Shown: positions 1 to 5,615, counted from the stretch's first letter. The stretch: DNA of 5,615 bases from Pseudofrankia asymbiotica (GCF_001983105.1 NZ_MOMC01000043.1:7051-12665); one strand, 5' to 3'. Made by a program: numbers and translations. Notes: a model not told the origin generated them from the letters alone.

Positions 1-191
1 CCGCCCGCCATGAACAGCGGGGTGTCGCCGAGCCACCAGCGCAGCGCGCCCTTCGCGTCGGCGCGCACCTGCGGGACGGAGTCCTTCAGCTTCGCCGGGG
101 CGCGGGAGGTCCACAGGTCATAGGGCTCGGAGAAATGCGAGTCCGCGTCGATGAGGTGCAGCCCCTCGAGCACACCGAGGTCCCGTGTCAT
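1..191 (-). CDS. Amidohydrolase (TIM-barrel, amidohydrolase-2/ACMSD-like), N-terminal part only
   Basis: The first 63 codons are present and the gene continues past the left edge of the window. The protein opens MTRDLGVLEGLHLIDADSHF and continues SEPYDLW. The strand-1 motif LIDADSHF (D17-x-H19, with D15) followed by an S-E-P turn is typical of the amidohydrolase-2 branch of the metal-dependent hydrolases. In that branch D/H-x-H at the end of the first beta strand binds the catalytic metal. Members hydrolyse C-N or C-O bonds or perform non-oxidative decarboxylation, usually in the cytoplasm; which applies here cannot be told from the N-terminus. The ATG start is supported by a GGGAG Shine-Dalgarno sequence (complement of 198-202) six bases upstream. 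It is transcribed leftward, probably from its own promoter near 291-321 that overlaps a palindromic operator-like site. The same site recurs before the alcohol and aldehyde dehydrogenases, so it is probably co-regulated with them. The family call is fairly sure; the reaction is unknown. Confidence 0.8.
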   Translation of the reverse strand, partial: MTRDLGVLEGLHLIDADSHFSEPYDLWTSRAPAKLKDSVPQVRADAKGALRWWLGDTPLFMAG

Positions 192-290
192 GTTCCACTC
201 CCGGTTGTCGGGCCGATCGCCGCCGGCCTCGTGCCTCGCCGCTGCGACCGGCGCGCGACCGGCCACCACGAGGTCTACCCACCACCGACC

Positions 291-321
291 ACACTAGCAG
301 ATCCTGGATTCAGGATGCACC
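291..321 (-). promoter_or_regulatory. Putative amidohydrolase promoter with embedded palindromic operator (site 1)
   Basis: Positions 301-316 read ATCCTG-GATT-CAGGAT, a perfect 6-bp inverted repeat around a 4-base centre. On the minus strand it lies between a possible -35 hexamer GTGCAT (complement of 315-320) and a good -10-like hexamer TAGTGT (complement of 291-296), 18 bases apart. A protein bound here would cover the promoter spacer, the usual geometry for repression. The core matches 14 of 16 positions of a second palindrome at 3016-3031, and both are followed by TGCA. Transcription would start near 285, giving a leader of about 95 bases before the amidohydrolase ATG. The inverted repeat and its second copy are seen directly. 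The promoter elements and the identity of the binding protein are inferred. Confidence 0.5.
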
Positions 322-453
322 ACGATCGACGCGATCCGGCTCGCGCTGGCAGAGGCCGGGATCGGCAAGGACGAGGCAGAGTACCTGCTCCCCATCCTCG
401 ACGAGATCGTCGGGGCAGGTTGCAGACCCAGCGACCCGCGAGTTCCGCTCCGG
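315..453 (+). pseudogene. Possible remnant or mis-started small coding fragment, unrecognised
   Basis: In the frame beginning at 319 the sequence reads TTIDAIRLALAEAGIGKDEA and then EYLLPILDEIVGAG, a plausible amphipathic helical N-terminus. Of the 34 codons from 319 to 420, 30 end in G or C, like the real genes nearby, and there is no stop. However, the frame has a TAG at 295-297 and no ATG, GTG or TTG before the coding-like part. An ATG at 315-317 is out of frame by a single base (C318); without that base it would read M-T-T-I-D. After about 420 the coding character fades (C-R-P-S-D-P, then Arg/Gly-rich), and the frame runs into the antisense of the MmgE/PrpD gene. It could be the 5' end of a gene once divergent from the amidohydrolase and now frameshifted and truncated, a start-site sequencing error, or chance. 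I do not recognise a family. Confidence 0.3.
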
Positions 454-480
454 TCGCCCGGCGCGCGCGGGTCGGGCGAC
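453..480 (-). terminator. Possible terminator hairpin after the MmgE/PrpD gene
   Basis: GTCGCCCG (453-460) and CGGGCGAC (473-480) form a perfect 8-bp stem with a 12-base GC-rich loop. It lies about 60 bases beyond the MmgE/PrpD stop codon, where the leftward operon should end. No T-tract follows on the minus strand, so it is not a classical intrinsic terminator. Actinobacterial terminators often lack a clear U-run, so a terminating or mRNA-stabilising role remains possible. In GC-rich DNA an 8-bp stem can also occur by chance. Confidence 0.3.
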
Positions 481-540
481 GTGGGCGCCGACGTGTCCTG
501 TTTCGCGACACCACCTCCCGGGCACCGCCCACGGCGGACG

Positions 541-1878
541 TCAGACCGCGGGGAGCGTCCCCGCCGCCACGTCGGCGACCGTCCTGGCCGTCGGCAGCGC
601 CGTGACCGACTCGAGCAGGGCGGCGCTCCCCGCGCTCCCGAGAACCGGTGCGACCAGATCGATGAACTTGCGCGTCAGATCGGTCCGCTGCGCCGGGAGA
701 CCAGCGTCGGCCACGGCGCCCGCGGAGTCCGCCTCCTGCGCGAGGGTTGCTCCGTCGCGCAGCCGCAACCGAAGGGTGACGCCGAAACCGGGCCGCTCGA
801 CCTCGCGGAGCTCGACACGGTCCTGCAGTCGCGCCACCTCCGTGTCGCCGACGGCCTCGTCCGTGAAGCCCTCGGGCGTGGTCGGGCGCCCGCAGAGCGC
901 CAGCGCCGCCGTGTAGCGGAGGCTGAACTTGGCCTCGAGCCCGCTGCGCGGCCGGTCGACCTGGCAGGTACGCCAGACCAGCGGGCCACCCTCGATCACG
1001 AGGTGTTCCACGTCGCCAGCCGCGAGGCCGTCGGTCGTCAGCGCTCGCAACGCGTCGATGGCCGGATGGGTCACCCCGCAGCAGGCGTGCAGCTTGAACC
1101 GGGTGTTCTCGATCCCCCACGCCCCGCCGAGCCGCTCCTCCACGATTTCTGGACGGAAGTCGTCGGACTCGATGGCGAGCCCCTGCTCGGCCTCGATCGC
1201 GTCGAGCGGAGCCGTGAACCCGCCGGCGGCAAGCTTCGCGGCGAGCACCCCGCTCATCGCGGCCCGCCCGGCGTGGAGCGGCTTGGCCATCGTCCCGAAC
1301 ATCGCCTTCAGCCCGGCGGCCTGCGTCGCGGCGAGGCCGAGGGCGACGCGCATGCCAGTCTGGTCCAGGCCGAGCAGCCCGCCCGCCGCGCCGGCCGCGG
1401 CCAGCGTCCCGGTGGTGCCCGTCCCGTGCCAGCCCCGGCGGTAATGGCTCTCCCCCATCGCGAGGCCGACCCGGGCGGCGACCTCCGTGCCCACGACGAC
1501 GGCGACGAGGAGCGCCTCGCCCGAGGCGCCGGCCTCCTCCGCCACGGCAAGAGCGGCCGGGCAGACCGCGACGGACGGGTGGCCCAGCATCCAGCCGCTG
1601 CCGTCGTCGAAGTCCAGCGCGTGGGCGGCGACCCCGTTGACGAGCGCGGCATGCTGAACTCCAGCGCCGGCGTGCACCCCGAGCACGGTCGCCGGCCCCG
1701 CGCCGCCGTCACCGGCCGACCGCGCGATCGACGCGGCCGGCTCGGCGGCGCCGGCGACCGTGACGCCGATCCAGTCGAGGACCGACTGCGCCGCGCGTTC
1801 CTGGATGGGAGCCGGCACGTCCGCGGCCTTCAGCGCGGTCACGCGAGCCGCCAGGTCCGCGGTGAAGTCCCTCATCAT
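541..1878 (-). CDS. MmgE/PrpD family protein (2-methylcitrate dehydratase / cis-aconitate decarboxylase-like)
   Basis: This 445-residue protein has the usual length for the family and appears complete. Members dehydrate 2-methylcitrate (PrpD), decarboxylate cis-aconitate, or act on related polycarboxylates without an iron-sulfur cluster. The N-terminal all-helical domain (about 8-250) carries HALDFDD (86-92), GHPS (99-102), WHGTGTTGTL (150-159) and KPLHAGRAA (199-207). The C-terminal domain (about 255-430) starts with FKLHACCGVTHPAIDAL (261-277) and includes EAKFSLRYTAALAL (315-328). H100, H151, K199 and K262 appear to fall where the cis-aconitate decarboxylase active-site His and Lys residues lie, judged by eye. 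The start follows the alcohol dehydrogenase stop by one base (TGA-G-ATG-ATG), so the two are almost certainly co-transcribed and translationally coupled. The second ATG (1875) is an equally possible start. There is no strong Shine-Dalgarno sequence, as expected with coupling. No propionate-cycle genes (prpB, prpC) are visible, so a methylcitrate role is not supported; the substrate is unknown. Confidence 0.9.
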   Translation of the reverse strand: MMRDFTADLAARVTALKAADVPAPIQERAAQSVLDWIGVTVAGAAEPAASIARSAGDGGAGPATVLGVHAGAGVQHAALVNGVAAHALDFDDGSGWMLGHPSVAVCPAALAVAEEAGASGEALLVAVVVGTEVAARVGLAMGESHYRRGWHGTGTTGTLAAAGAAGGLLGLDQTGMRVALGLAATQAAGLKAMFGTMAKPLHAGRAAMSGVLAAKLAAGGFTAPLDAIEAEQGLAIESDDFRPEIVEERLGGAWGIENTRFKLHACCGVTHPAIDALRALTTDGLAAGDVEHLVIEGGPLVWRTCQVDRPRSGLEAKFSLRYTAALALCGRPTTPEGFTDEAVGDTEVARLQDRVELREVERPGFGVTLRLRLRDGATLAQEADSAGAVADAGLPAQRTDLTRKFIDLVAPVLGSAGSAALLESVTALPTARTVADVAAGTLPAV

Positions 1879-1879
1879 C

Positions 1880-2956
1880 TCAGGGGACCAGCACTGTGCG
1901 GACGACCTCGCCGCTCTCGATGGCCTCGAACGCGTCGTTGACCTTCTCCAGTGGCACCGTGGCCGAGACCATGCTCGCCAGGTCGAGTCGGCCGGTCTGC
2001 GCGAGCGCCACGAGCTGCGGCATGTGCCGGCGCACCTGCGCCGAACCGTACGCCGAGCCGATGAGGCGCTTGGCCGACGAGTGCAGATCGTTCGCGGGCA
2101 GGGGAAGCACCAGGTCCGAGGCCATCGCGCCGACGAAGGTGACGGTCCCGCCGCGGCAGGCCGCGTCGTAGGCCTGGCGCATCGTGTCGGGCCGTCCGAC
2201 GACCTCGAAGGTGAAGTCCACGCCGCGCCCGGCGGTCAGCGCCCGGATCTGCTCGACGGGATCACCAGCGCCGGCGTCCACGATGTCGGTCGCGCCCAGC
2301 TGGCGCGCCATGGCGAGCTTCGCCGGCGCCAGGTCGACCGCGATCACCCGGGCGGCCCCGGCGATGACCGCGCCCTGCAACGTGGAGAGGCCGACCCCGC
2401 CGCAGCCGAAGACGGCCACGGTCGAACCCGGGACGACGCCGGCCGCCCACAGGGCCGAGCCGACGCCCGTCGTGACGCCGCACCCGATGAGCGCCAGCTG
2501 CTCGAACGGCAGGTCGGTCTCGACCTTCACCACGCTGGACTCGTGGACCGTCATCTGCTGCGCCATCGTGCCCAGGCCGGCCATGGACTTTCTGGGCGCG
2601 CCGTCGATCGACACGTGCGGCACGCCGCCGAGCGCGCGGCCGGCCTCGCACAGGTGGGAGCGGTCGCGCAGGCACTGCCAGCAGCGGCCGCAGGCCGGGA
2701 TGAACGAGGCGATCACCTTGTCCCCAGGACGCACCAGGGTGACCGCGTCGCCGACCTCGGCCACCGTCCCGGCACCCTCGTGGCCGATCACGATCGGCAG
2801 CTCGAACGGGTACTGGCCGCGCTGCGCCGACAGGTCGGAGTGGCAGACCCCGCTGGCGCCCACGTCGACGAGGACGTCGTGCGGGCCCAGTGCCAGCGGC
2901 TCGACCTCACGTACGACCAGTGGCGCGCTGTAGTGTTCGAGGATCGCGGCTTTCAC
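1880..2956 (-). CDS. Zinc-dependent alcohol dehydrogenase (MDR superfamily, class III-like)
   Basis: This cytoplasmic 358-residue enzyme probably oxidises an alcohol to an aldehyde or ketone with NAD+. The GroES-like domain carries the catalytic zinc ligands C38 (GVCHSD), H59 (GHEGAG, 58-63) and C159 (IGCGVTTG). A structural-zinc lobe has four Cys at 89, 92, 95 and 103 (CGRCWQCLRDRSHLC). The Rossmann fold shows GCGGVG (184-189), and D208 ends the second strand (IAVD), which favours NAD over NADP. The arrangement resembles the actinobacterial class III-like and NDMA-dependent alcohol dehydrogenases, but the subfamily is not certain. The start was chosen as GTG at 2956 because GAGGAGG lies eight bases upstream. 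A longer reading from 2983 would put that ribosome site inside the gene and add nine residues with no family counterpart. It is the first gene of a two-gene leftward operon with the MmgE/PrpD gene and is divergent from the aldehyde dehydrogenase. The shared operator suggests that its aldehyde product passes to that enzyme. Confidence 0.93.
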   Translation of the reverse strand: MKAAILEHYSAPLVVREVEPLALGPHDVLVDVGASGVCHSDLSAQRGQYPFELPIVIGHEGAGTVAEVGDAVTLVRPGDKVIASFIPACGRCWQCLRDRSHLCEAGRALGGVPHVSIDGAPRKSMAGLGTMAQQMTVHESSVVKVETDLPFEQLALIGCGVTTGVGSALWAAGVVPGSTVAVFGCGGVGLSTLQGAVIAGAARVIAVDLAPAKLAMARQLGATDIVDAGAGDPVEQIRALTAGRGVDFTFEVVGRPDTMRQAYDAACRGGTVTFVGAMASDLVLPLPANDLHSSAKRLIGSAYGSAQVRRHMPQLVALAQTGRLDLASMVSATVPLEKVNDAFEAIESGEVVRTVLVP

Positions 2957-2964
2957 AGGGACTA

Positions 2965-2971
2965 CCTCCTC
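2965..2971 (-). promoter_or_regulatory. Strong ribosome binding site fixing the alcohol dehydrogenase start
   Basis: On the minus strand GAGGAGG lies eight bases before GTG at 2956. It is the best Shine-Dalgarno match in the window and decides the GTG start over the upstream ATG at 2983. Confidence 0.85.
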
Positions 2972-3011
2972 TGGACGCGGCACCCGTACGGCGCCACAAG
3001 CACCCGAAGAC

Positions 3012-3036
3012 TTGCATCCAGGATTCTGGAATGCAA
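3012..3036. promoter_or_regulatory. Palindromic operator-like site between divergent dehydrogenase genes (site 2)
   Basis: The outer arms TTGCAT (3012-3017) and ATGCAA (3031-3036) are perfect inverted repeats. Inside them CCAG (3018-3021) and CTGG (3026-3029) pair around GATT, with one extra A on the right. The inner core ATCCAGGATTCTGGAA (3016-3031) matches site 1 (301-316) at 14 of 16 bases, including the identical GATT centre, and both are followed by TGCA. A palindrome of about 25 bases in a divergent intergenic region is the expected form of a dimeric repressor or activator site, for example of the GntR, IclR or TetR families. No regulator is encoded in the window, so the family is a guess. 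The left arm TTGCAT could also serve as a -35 element for the rightward gene, but no convincing -10 follows it. Confidence 0.6.
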
Positions 3037-3063
3037 ATCTAGCCGTGTCGGCGGGAAAGTCCA
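3036..3063 (-). promoter_or_regulatory. Putative promoter of the alcohol dehydrogenase operon
   Basis: On the minus strand TGGACT (complement of 3058-3063) and TAGATT (complement of 3036-3041) resemble -35 and -10 elements spaced 16 bases apart. The -10 abuts the palindrome at 3012-3036, so transcription would start within or just before the operator and a bound repressor would block it. The leader would run about 55-60 bases to the ribosome site. Each hexamer matches the consensus at four of six positions, so this is a modest prediction. Confidence 0.35.
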
Positions 3064-3070
3064 GTGACGC

Positions 3071-3126
3071 CGGCCTCCGGGGCCGCCAAAACCCGGGAGC
3101 GCGGAGCTCCCCGTCGCCCGGCGACG
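3071..3126 (+). other. Structured leader of the aldehyde dehydrogenase: three tandem hairpins
   Basis: Three inverted repeats follow one another. CGGCC/GGCCG (3071-3075 with 3081-3085) and GGGAGC/GCTCCC (3095-3100 with 3106-3111) each have a 5-base loop. CGTCGC/GCGACG (3112-3117 with 3121-3126) has a 3-base loop. They lie between the operator region and the gene's Shine-Dalgarno sequence at 3151-3154. They could stabilise the mRNA, attenuate transcription or be GC-rich noise. No known riboswitch class is recognised. The reading frame that spans them from GTG at 3064 is Arg/Pro/Gly-rich and unlike aldehyde dehydrogenase N-termini, so I treat the stretch as noncoding. Confidence 0.35.
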
Positions 3127-3162
3127 CCGGGGACCCGACTACCCACCACCGGAGCCAGCTCG

Positions 3163-4629
3163 ATGTCGATCACCGAATCCCAGCCGGCCGCCCAGGCCGC
3201 CGGGCTCATCCGCCACGACCCCTGGATCAACGGCCAGGCCGCGCCGGCCGCCGAGGGCGCCTACCTGCGCACCATCTCCCCCACCACCGGCGAGCCCGTC
3301 GCCGAGGTCGCCCGGTGCGGCGGGCCGGAGGTCGCGGCCGCGGTCGCCGCCGCCCGCGCCGCCCAGCCCGCCTGGGCGGCCAAATCAGCCGTCGAACGGG
3401 CGCGGGTCCTCTCGTCGATCGCCGCCGGTATCCGCGCCGAGCTCGAAGCCTTCGCCGAGGCGGAGTCCGCCGAGACCGGCAAGCTGATCGCGCACGCCCG
3501 GCCCGAGGTCGCCGCGTCGGCCGACTACTACGACTACTACGCCGGCGCCCTGCACGCGCTGCATGGGCGGACCATCGACCACGGCGCGGACAAGCTGGTC
3601 TTCACCCGACGCGAGCCGTTCGGCGTCGTCGCCGTCATCACGCCGTGGAACGGCCCGCTCAACCAGGTATCCCGCAGCATCGCCCCGGCGCTCGCGGCTG
3701 GCAACGCCGTGGTGGCCAAGCCCTCCGAGTTCACCTCGGCGACCACGCTGCTGCTCGCCCGGGTCGCCACCGCCGCCGGCCTGCCCGACGGCGTGCTCAA
3801 CGTCGTCCCGGGCACCGGTCCGCAAGCCGGCGAACCGCTCGCCTCGCATCCCGACATCGCGAAGATCGTCTTCACCGGCTCGGTGCGCACCGGCAAGCTG
3901 CTCGGCGCGATCGCGGCGGAACGTGTCATACCGATCACGCTCGAGCTGGGCGGCAAGTCGCCGCTGGTCGTCTTCGACGACGCCGACCTCGCCGGCGCCG
4001 CGGGCGCCGCCGTCGCGACGATGCTGGCGAATGCCGGCCAGGTCTGCTCGGCGACGACCCGGCTCATCGTCCAGCGCGGCCTCCACGACCGGCTCGTCGA
4101 GGCGATCACCCAGCGGGTCGCGCCGCTACAGCCTGGCACCCACTACGGGCCGATCATCACCGGACCGCAGTACAAGCGCGTCCTGGAGTGGTTCGCCACC
4201 GCGGCCGAGGAAGGCGCGACCGCGGCGGTCGGCGGTGGTCCCTGCCTCGCCGAGGACGGGACGCCACTCGCCCAGTACGTCCAGCCGACCCTCTACACCG
4301 GGGTGCGCAACGACATGCGCATCGCCCGCGAGGAGATCTTCGGCCCGGTCGTCGTGGTCATCCCCTTCGACGACGAGGACGAGGCAGTCGCGATCGCCAA
4401 CGACTCCGAGTACGGCCTCGCCGGCGCGGTCTGGAGCCGGGACACGTCCCGAGCGCTGCGCGTCGCCGCGCGGCTCGAGACCGGGCAGGTCGCGGTCAAC
4501 GGCGGGACGTTCGGAAACGACACCCCGTTCGGCGGCTACAAGCAGAGCGGCCACGGCCGTGAGAAGGGCCTCGAGTCGCTCGACGAGTACACCCGCGTCA
4601 AGTCGATCAGCGTCCGCTTGTCCAGCTGA
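3163..4629 (+). CDS. NAD-dependent aldehyde dehydrogenase
   Basis: This 488-residue protein, full length for the ALDH superfamily, oxidises an aldehyde to its carboxylic acid in the cytoplasm. Motifs in order: ITPWNGPLNQ (159-168) with the oxyanion-hole Asn N163; AKPSEF (185-190) with K186, and E189 at the position that favours NAD; FTGSVRTG (237-244) of the Rossmann fold; LELGGKSP (260-267) with the general base E261; GQVCSATTR (292-300) with the catalytic Cys C295; EEIFGPV (390-396) with E391; and PFGGYKQSGHGREKGLE near the C-terminus. All key residues are present. The ATG at 3163 is preferred because GGAG (3151-3154) lies eight bases before it and the family-like sequence (HDPWINGQ) begins soon after. 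A GTG at 3064 would add 33 low-complexity residues. The gene is divergent from the alcohol dehydrogenase across a shared operator, so its substrate is probably that enzyme's product. The substrate cannot be told from sequence. Confidence 0.95.
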   Translation: MSITESQPAAQAAGLIRHDPWINGQAAPAAEGAYLRTISPTTGEPVAEVARCGGPEVAAAVAAARAAQPAWAAKSAVERARVLSSIAAGIRAELEAFAEAESAETGKLIAHARPEVAASADYYDYYAGALHALHGRTIDHGADKLVFTRREPFGVVAVITPWNGPLNQVSRSIAPALAAGNAVVAKPSEFTSATTLLLARVATAAGLPDGVLNVVPGTGPQAGEPLASHPDIAKIVFTGSVRTGKLLGAIAAERVIPITLELGGKSPLVVFDDADLAGAAGAAVATMLANAGQVCSATTRLIVQRGLHDRLVEAITQRVAPLQPGTHYGPIITGPQYKRVLEWFATAAEEGATAAVGGGPCLAEDGTPLAQYVQPTLYTGVRNDMRIAREEIFGPVVVVIPFDDEDEAVAIANDSEYGLAGAVWSRDTSRALRVAARLETGQVAVNGGTFGNDTPFGGYKQSGHGREKGLESLDEYTRVKSISVRLSS

Positions 4630-4679
4630 GAGGGCGGCCTCGAGGCCTGACGCGCCCGTCGAGACCACAGTCGGCGACG

Positions 4680-4732
4680 GCGGGCGTCCTCGCGTCCTGT
4701 ACGAGACGACGCCCGCGGTCACCTCGGGCGTC
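4680..4732 (+). other. Mutually exclusive hairpins in the gap before the MBL-fold gene
   Basis: The 8-mer CGGGCGTC occurs at 4681-4688 and 4725-4732, with its exact complement GACGCCCG at 4708-4715 between them. The middle element can pair leftward (9 bp, 4680-4688 with 4708-4716, plus an inner CTCG/CGAG stem) or rightward (8 bp, 9-base loop), but not both. This is the layout of an attenuator or terminator/antiterminator switch, although no T-run follows. It lies 51 bases after the aldehyde dehydrogenase stop and 25 bases before the next ATG. A simple terminator for the upstream gene, or chance in GC-rich DNA, are alternatives. A separate 12-base palindrome, GGCCTCGAGGCC, sits at 4636-4647. 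Confidence 0.4.
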
Positions 4733-4757
4733 CCGGCTGGGAAGCAGGCACCTCCGC

Positions 4758-5594
4758 ATGACGACCTTCCACGTCGGACGGGCCGCGGTGACCACGCTGG
4801 TCGACGGCACCTTCCTCATGGCGCCCGACTTCCTCGCCGGGCCCGTCGATCCAGGTACTGACGAGCGCGACACGCGAGGCCGTGTGCCGCTGCCCATTCA
4901 GGCGTTCCTCGTCCGCGGCCGGCGCACGGTCGTCGTCGATGCCGGGCTCGGCCCTGACCCGGAGGGCGCGATGGAATCTCTCGCGGCCCATCTCGGGATC
5001 GATCGCGCCGGCATCGGCCTGTTCGGCCACGCCGGACTCGGACCCGCGCTCGCGGAGCAAGGAGTGGCGCCCGACGACATCGACGTCGTCGTCGTCTCCC
5101 ACCTGCACGCGGACCACACGGGCTGGCTGACCGGCCAGGACGGCACGTCGATCTTCAGAAACGCTCGGCTGCTCCTGCCGCGGGCCGACTATGAGCTCTT
5201 CGTGGCGGGCGAGCGGCGGGGACTTGTGCCCGCGACGCGCGAGGCGCTGCGCGCACTCGTCGCGAGCGGCCAGGCGGAGCTGTTCGACGGGGAGGAGACG
5301 GTCAGTCCCGAGATCACTGCGTTGCCGGCACCTGGCCACACACCTGGCCACACGGTGTTCGCGATCGCCCACGGAGGCGAGCGCGCGATGATCCTCGGGG
5401 ACGCGATGTACTGCCCGGCGCAGCTCGGCGAACTCGAGATCGGCGCGATGCACGACGTCGACCCGGCCCTGGCCCGCAGAACCCGCGAGCTGATCGCACG
5501 CGACGCCGAGGCTCACGGCACCCTGGCAGTCGGCTGCCACTTCGCCGGCGGCCGCGCCGCCCGCCTCGTGAACGGCCGCGCCGTCGTCAGCTGA
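4758..5594 (+). CDS. Metallo-beta-lactamase-fold hydrolase (lactonase-like)
   Basis: This 278-residue protein carries the full dinuclear-zinc set of the MBL fold. SHLHADHTGW (114-123) supplies H115, H117, D119 and H120. PGHTPGHT (192-199) supplies H194. LGDAMY (213-218) supplies the bridging D215, and GCHFAGG (259-265) supplies the last His, H261. The buried strand VVVDAGLGPD (58-67) precedes the first metal motif, as is usual. Length and motif spacing resemble the AiiA-type lactonases and related small hydrolases, which open lactones or cleave esters in the cytoplasm. No signal peptide is visible, which argues against a secreted beta-lactamase. The ATG start has only a weak ribosome site (AGG at 4746-4748, or GGGAAG just before). 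It lies 128 bases downstream of the aldehyde dehydrogenase on the same strand, so co-transcription is likely but may be modulated by the hairpins between them. A lactone substrate feeding the two dehydrogenases is inference. Confidence 0.92.
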   Translation: MTTFHVGRAAVTTLVDGTFLMAPDFLAGPVDPGTDERDTRGRVPLPIQAFLVRGRRTVVVDAGLGPDPEGAMESLAAHLGIDRAGIGLFGHAGLGPALAEQGVAPDDIDVVVVSHLHADHTGWLTGQDGTSIFRNARLLLPRADYELFVAGERRGLVPATREALRALVASGQAELFDGEETVSPEITALPAPGHTPGHTVFAIAHGGERAMILGDAMYCPAQLGELEIGAMHDVDPALARRTRELIARDAEAHGTLAVGCHFAGGRAARLVNGRAVVS

Positions 5595-5615
5595 GCGGCG
5601 CCCTCCTCGGGTCCG

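Noticed and set aside
481..1941. Long plus-strand open frame opposite the MmgE/PrpD gene
   Set aside because: It is antisense to a clear family protein; the translation is rich in Arg/Gly/Pro with no domain, a common artefact in high-GC DNA.
1760..3067. Long plus-strand open frame opposite the alcohol dehydrogenase
   Set aside because: It is a shadow of a gene whose catalytic and structural zinc motifs are intact; the translation is His/Arg/Gly-rich without recognisable features.
3064..3162. N-terminal extension of the aldehyde dehydrogenase from GTG at 3064
   Set aside because: The 33 added residues are low-complexity and overlap hairpins and the promoter region, while ATG at 3163 has a well-placed GGAG.
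4636..4647. Perfect palindrome GGCCTCGAGGCC after the aldehyde dehydrogenase stop
   Set aside because: It is short, has no loop or T-run to act as a terminator, and has no second copy; likely chance in GC-rich DNA.
3563..4861. Plus-strand frame overlapping the aldehyde dehydrogenase and the start of the MBL-fold gene
   Set aside because: It is an out-of-frame Ser/Arg/Pro-rich translation of two well-supported genes.
5328..5353. Tandem near-repeat of about 12 bases (CACCTGGCCACA) in the MBL-fold gene
   Set aside because: It encodes the conserved PGHTPGHT metal-binding motif, so the repetition is explained by the protein family.
4719..5540. Minus-strand open frame opposite the MBL-fold gene
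   Set aside because: The plus strand holds every metal ligand of the MBL fold in order; the minus translation shows no motif.

Overview
The window comes from a GC-rich genome with strong G/C bias at codon third positions and Shine-Dalgarno-led genes. This is most like an actinobacterium, though nothing here fixes the genus. It carries five metabolic genes and no RNA genes, mobile elements or CRISPR arrays that I can see. It reads as part of a catabolic cluster for an unidentified small organic acid, alcohol or lactone.

Layout. Positions 1-191 (minus) hold the N-terminus of a TIM-barrel amidohydrolase that runs off the left edge. Positions 192-540 hold its leader and promoter, a palindromic operator-like site (301-316), a short plus-strand stretch that looks like coding sequence without a usable start, and a hairpin that may end the operon to its right. 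That operon (minus strand) is a zinc alcohol dehydrogenase (2956-1880) followed after one base by an MmgE/PrpD-family protein (1878-541). A 206-bp divergent control region (2957-3162) holds a second copy of the operator-like palindrome and a structured leader. On the plus strand follow an NAD-type aldehyde dehydrogenase (3163-4629), a 128-bp gap with two mutually exclusive hairpins, and a metallo-beta-lactamase-fold hydrolase (4758-5594).

How the genes may work together (inference). The MBL-fold enzyme could open a lactone or hydrolyse an ester. The alcohol and aldehyde dehydrogenases could oxidise the resulting alcohol to an acid. The MmgE/PrpD protein could dehydrate, isomerise or decarboxylate a polycarboxylate-like intermediate, and the amidohydrolase could hydrolyse or decarboxylate a further one. 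No substrate can be named from sequence alone.

The most notable signal is regulatory. A 16-base core, ATCCWGGATTCWGGAW, occurs before the amidohydrolase and again between the divergent dehydrogenase genes. This suggests that one unseen transcription factor controls all three transcription units as a regulon.
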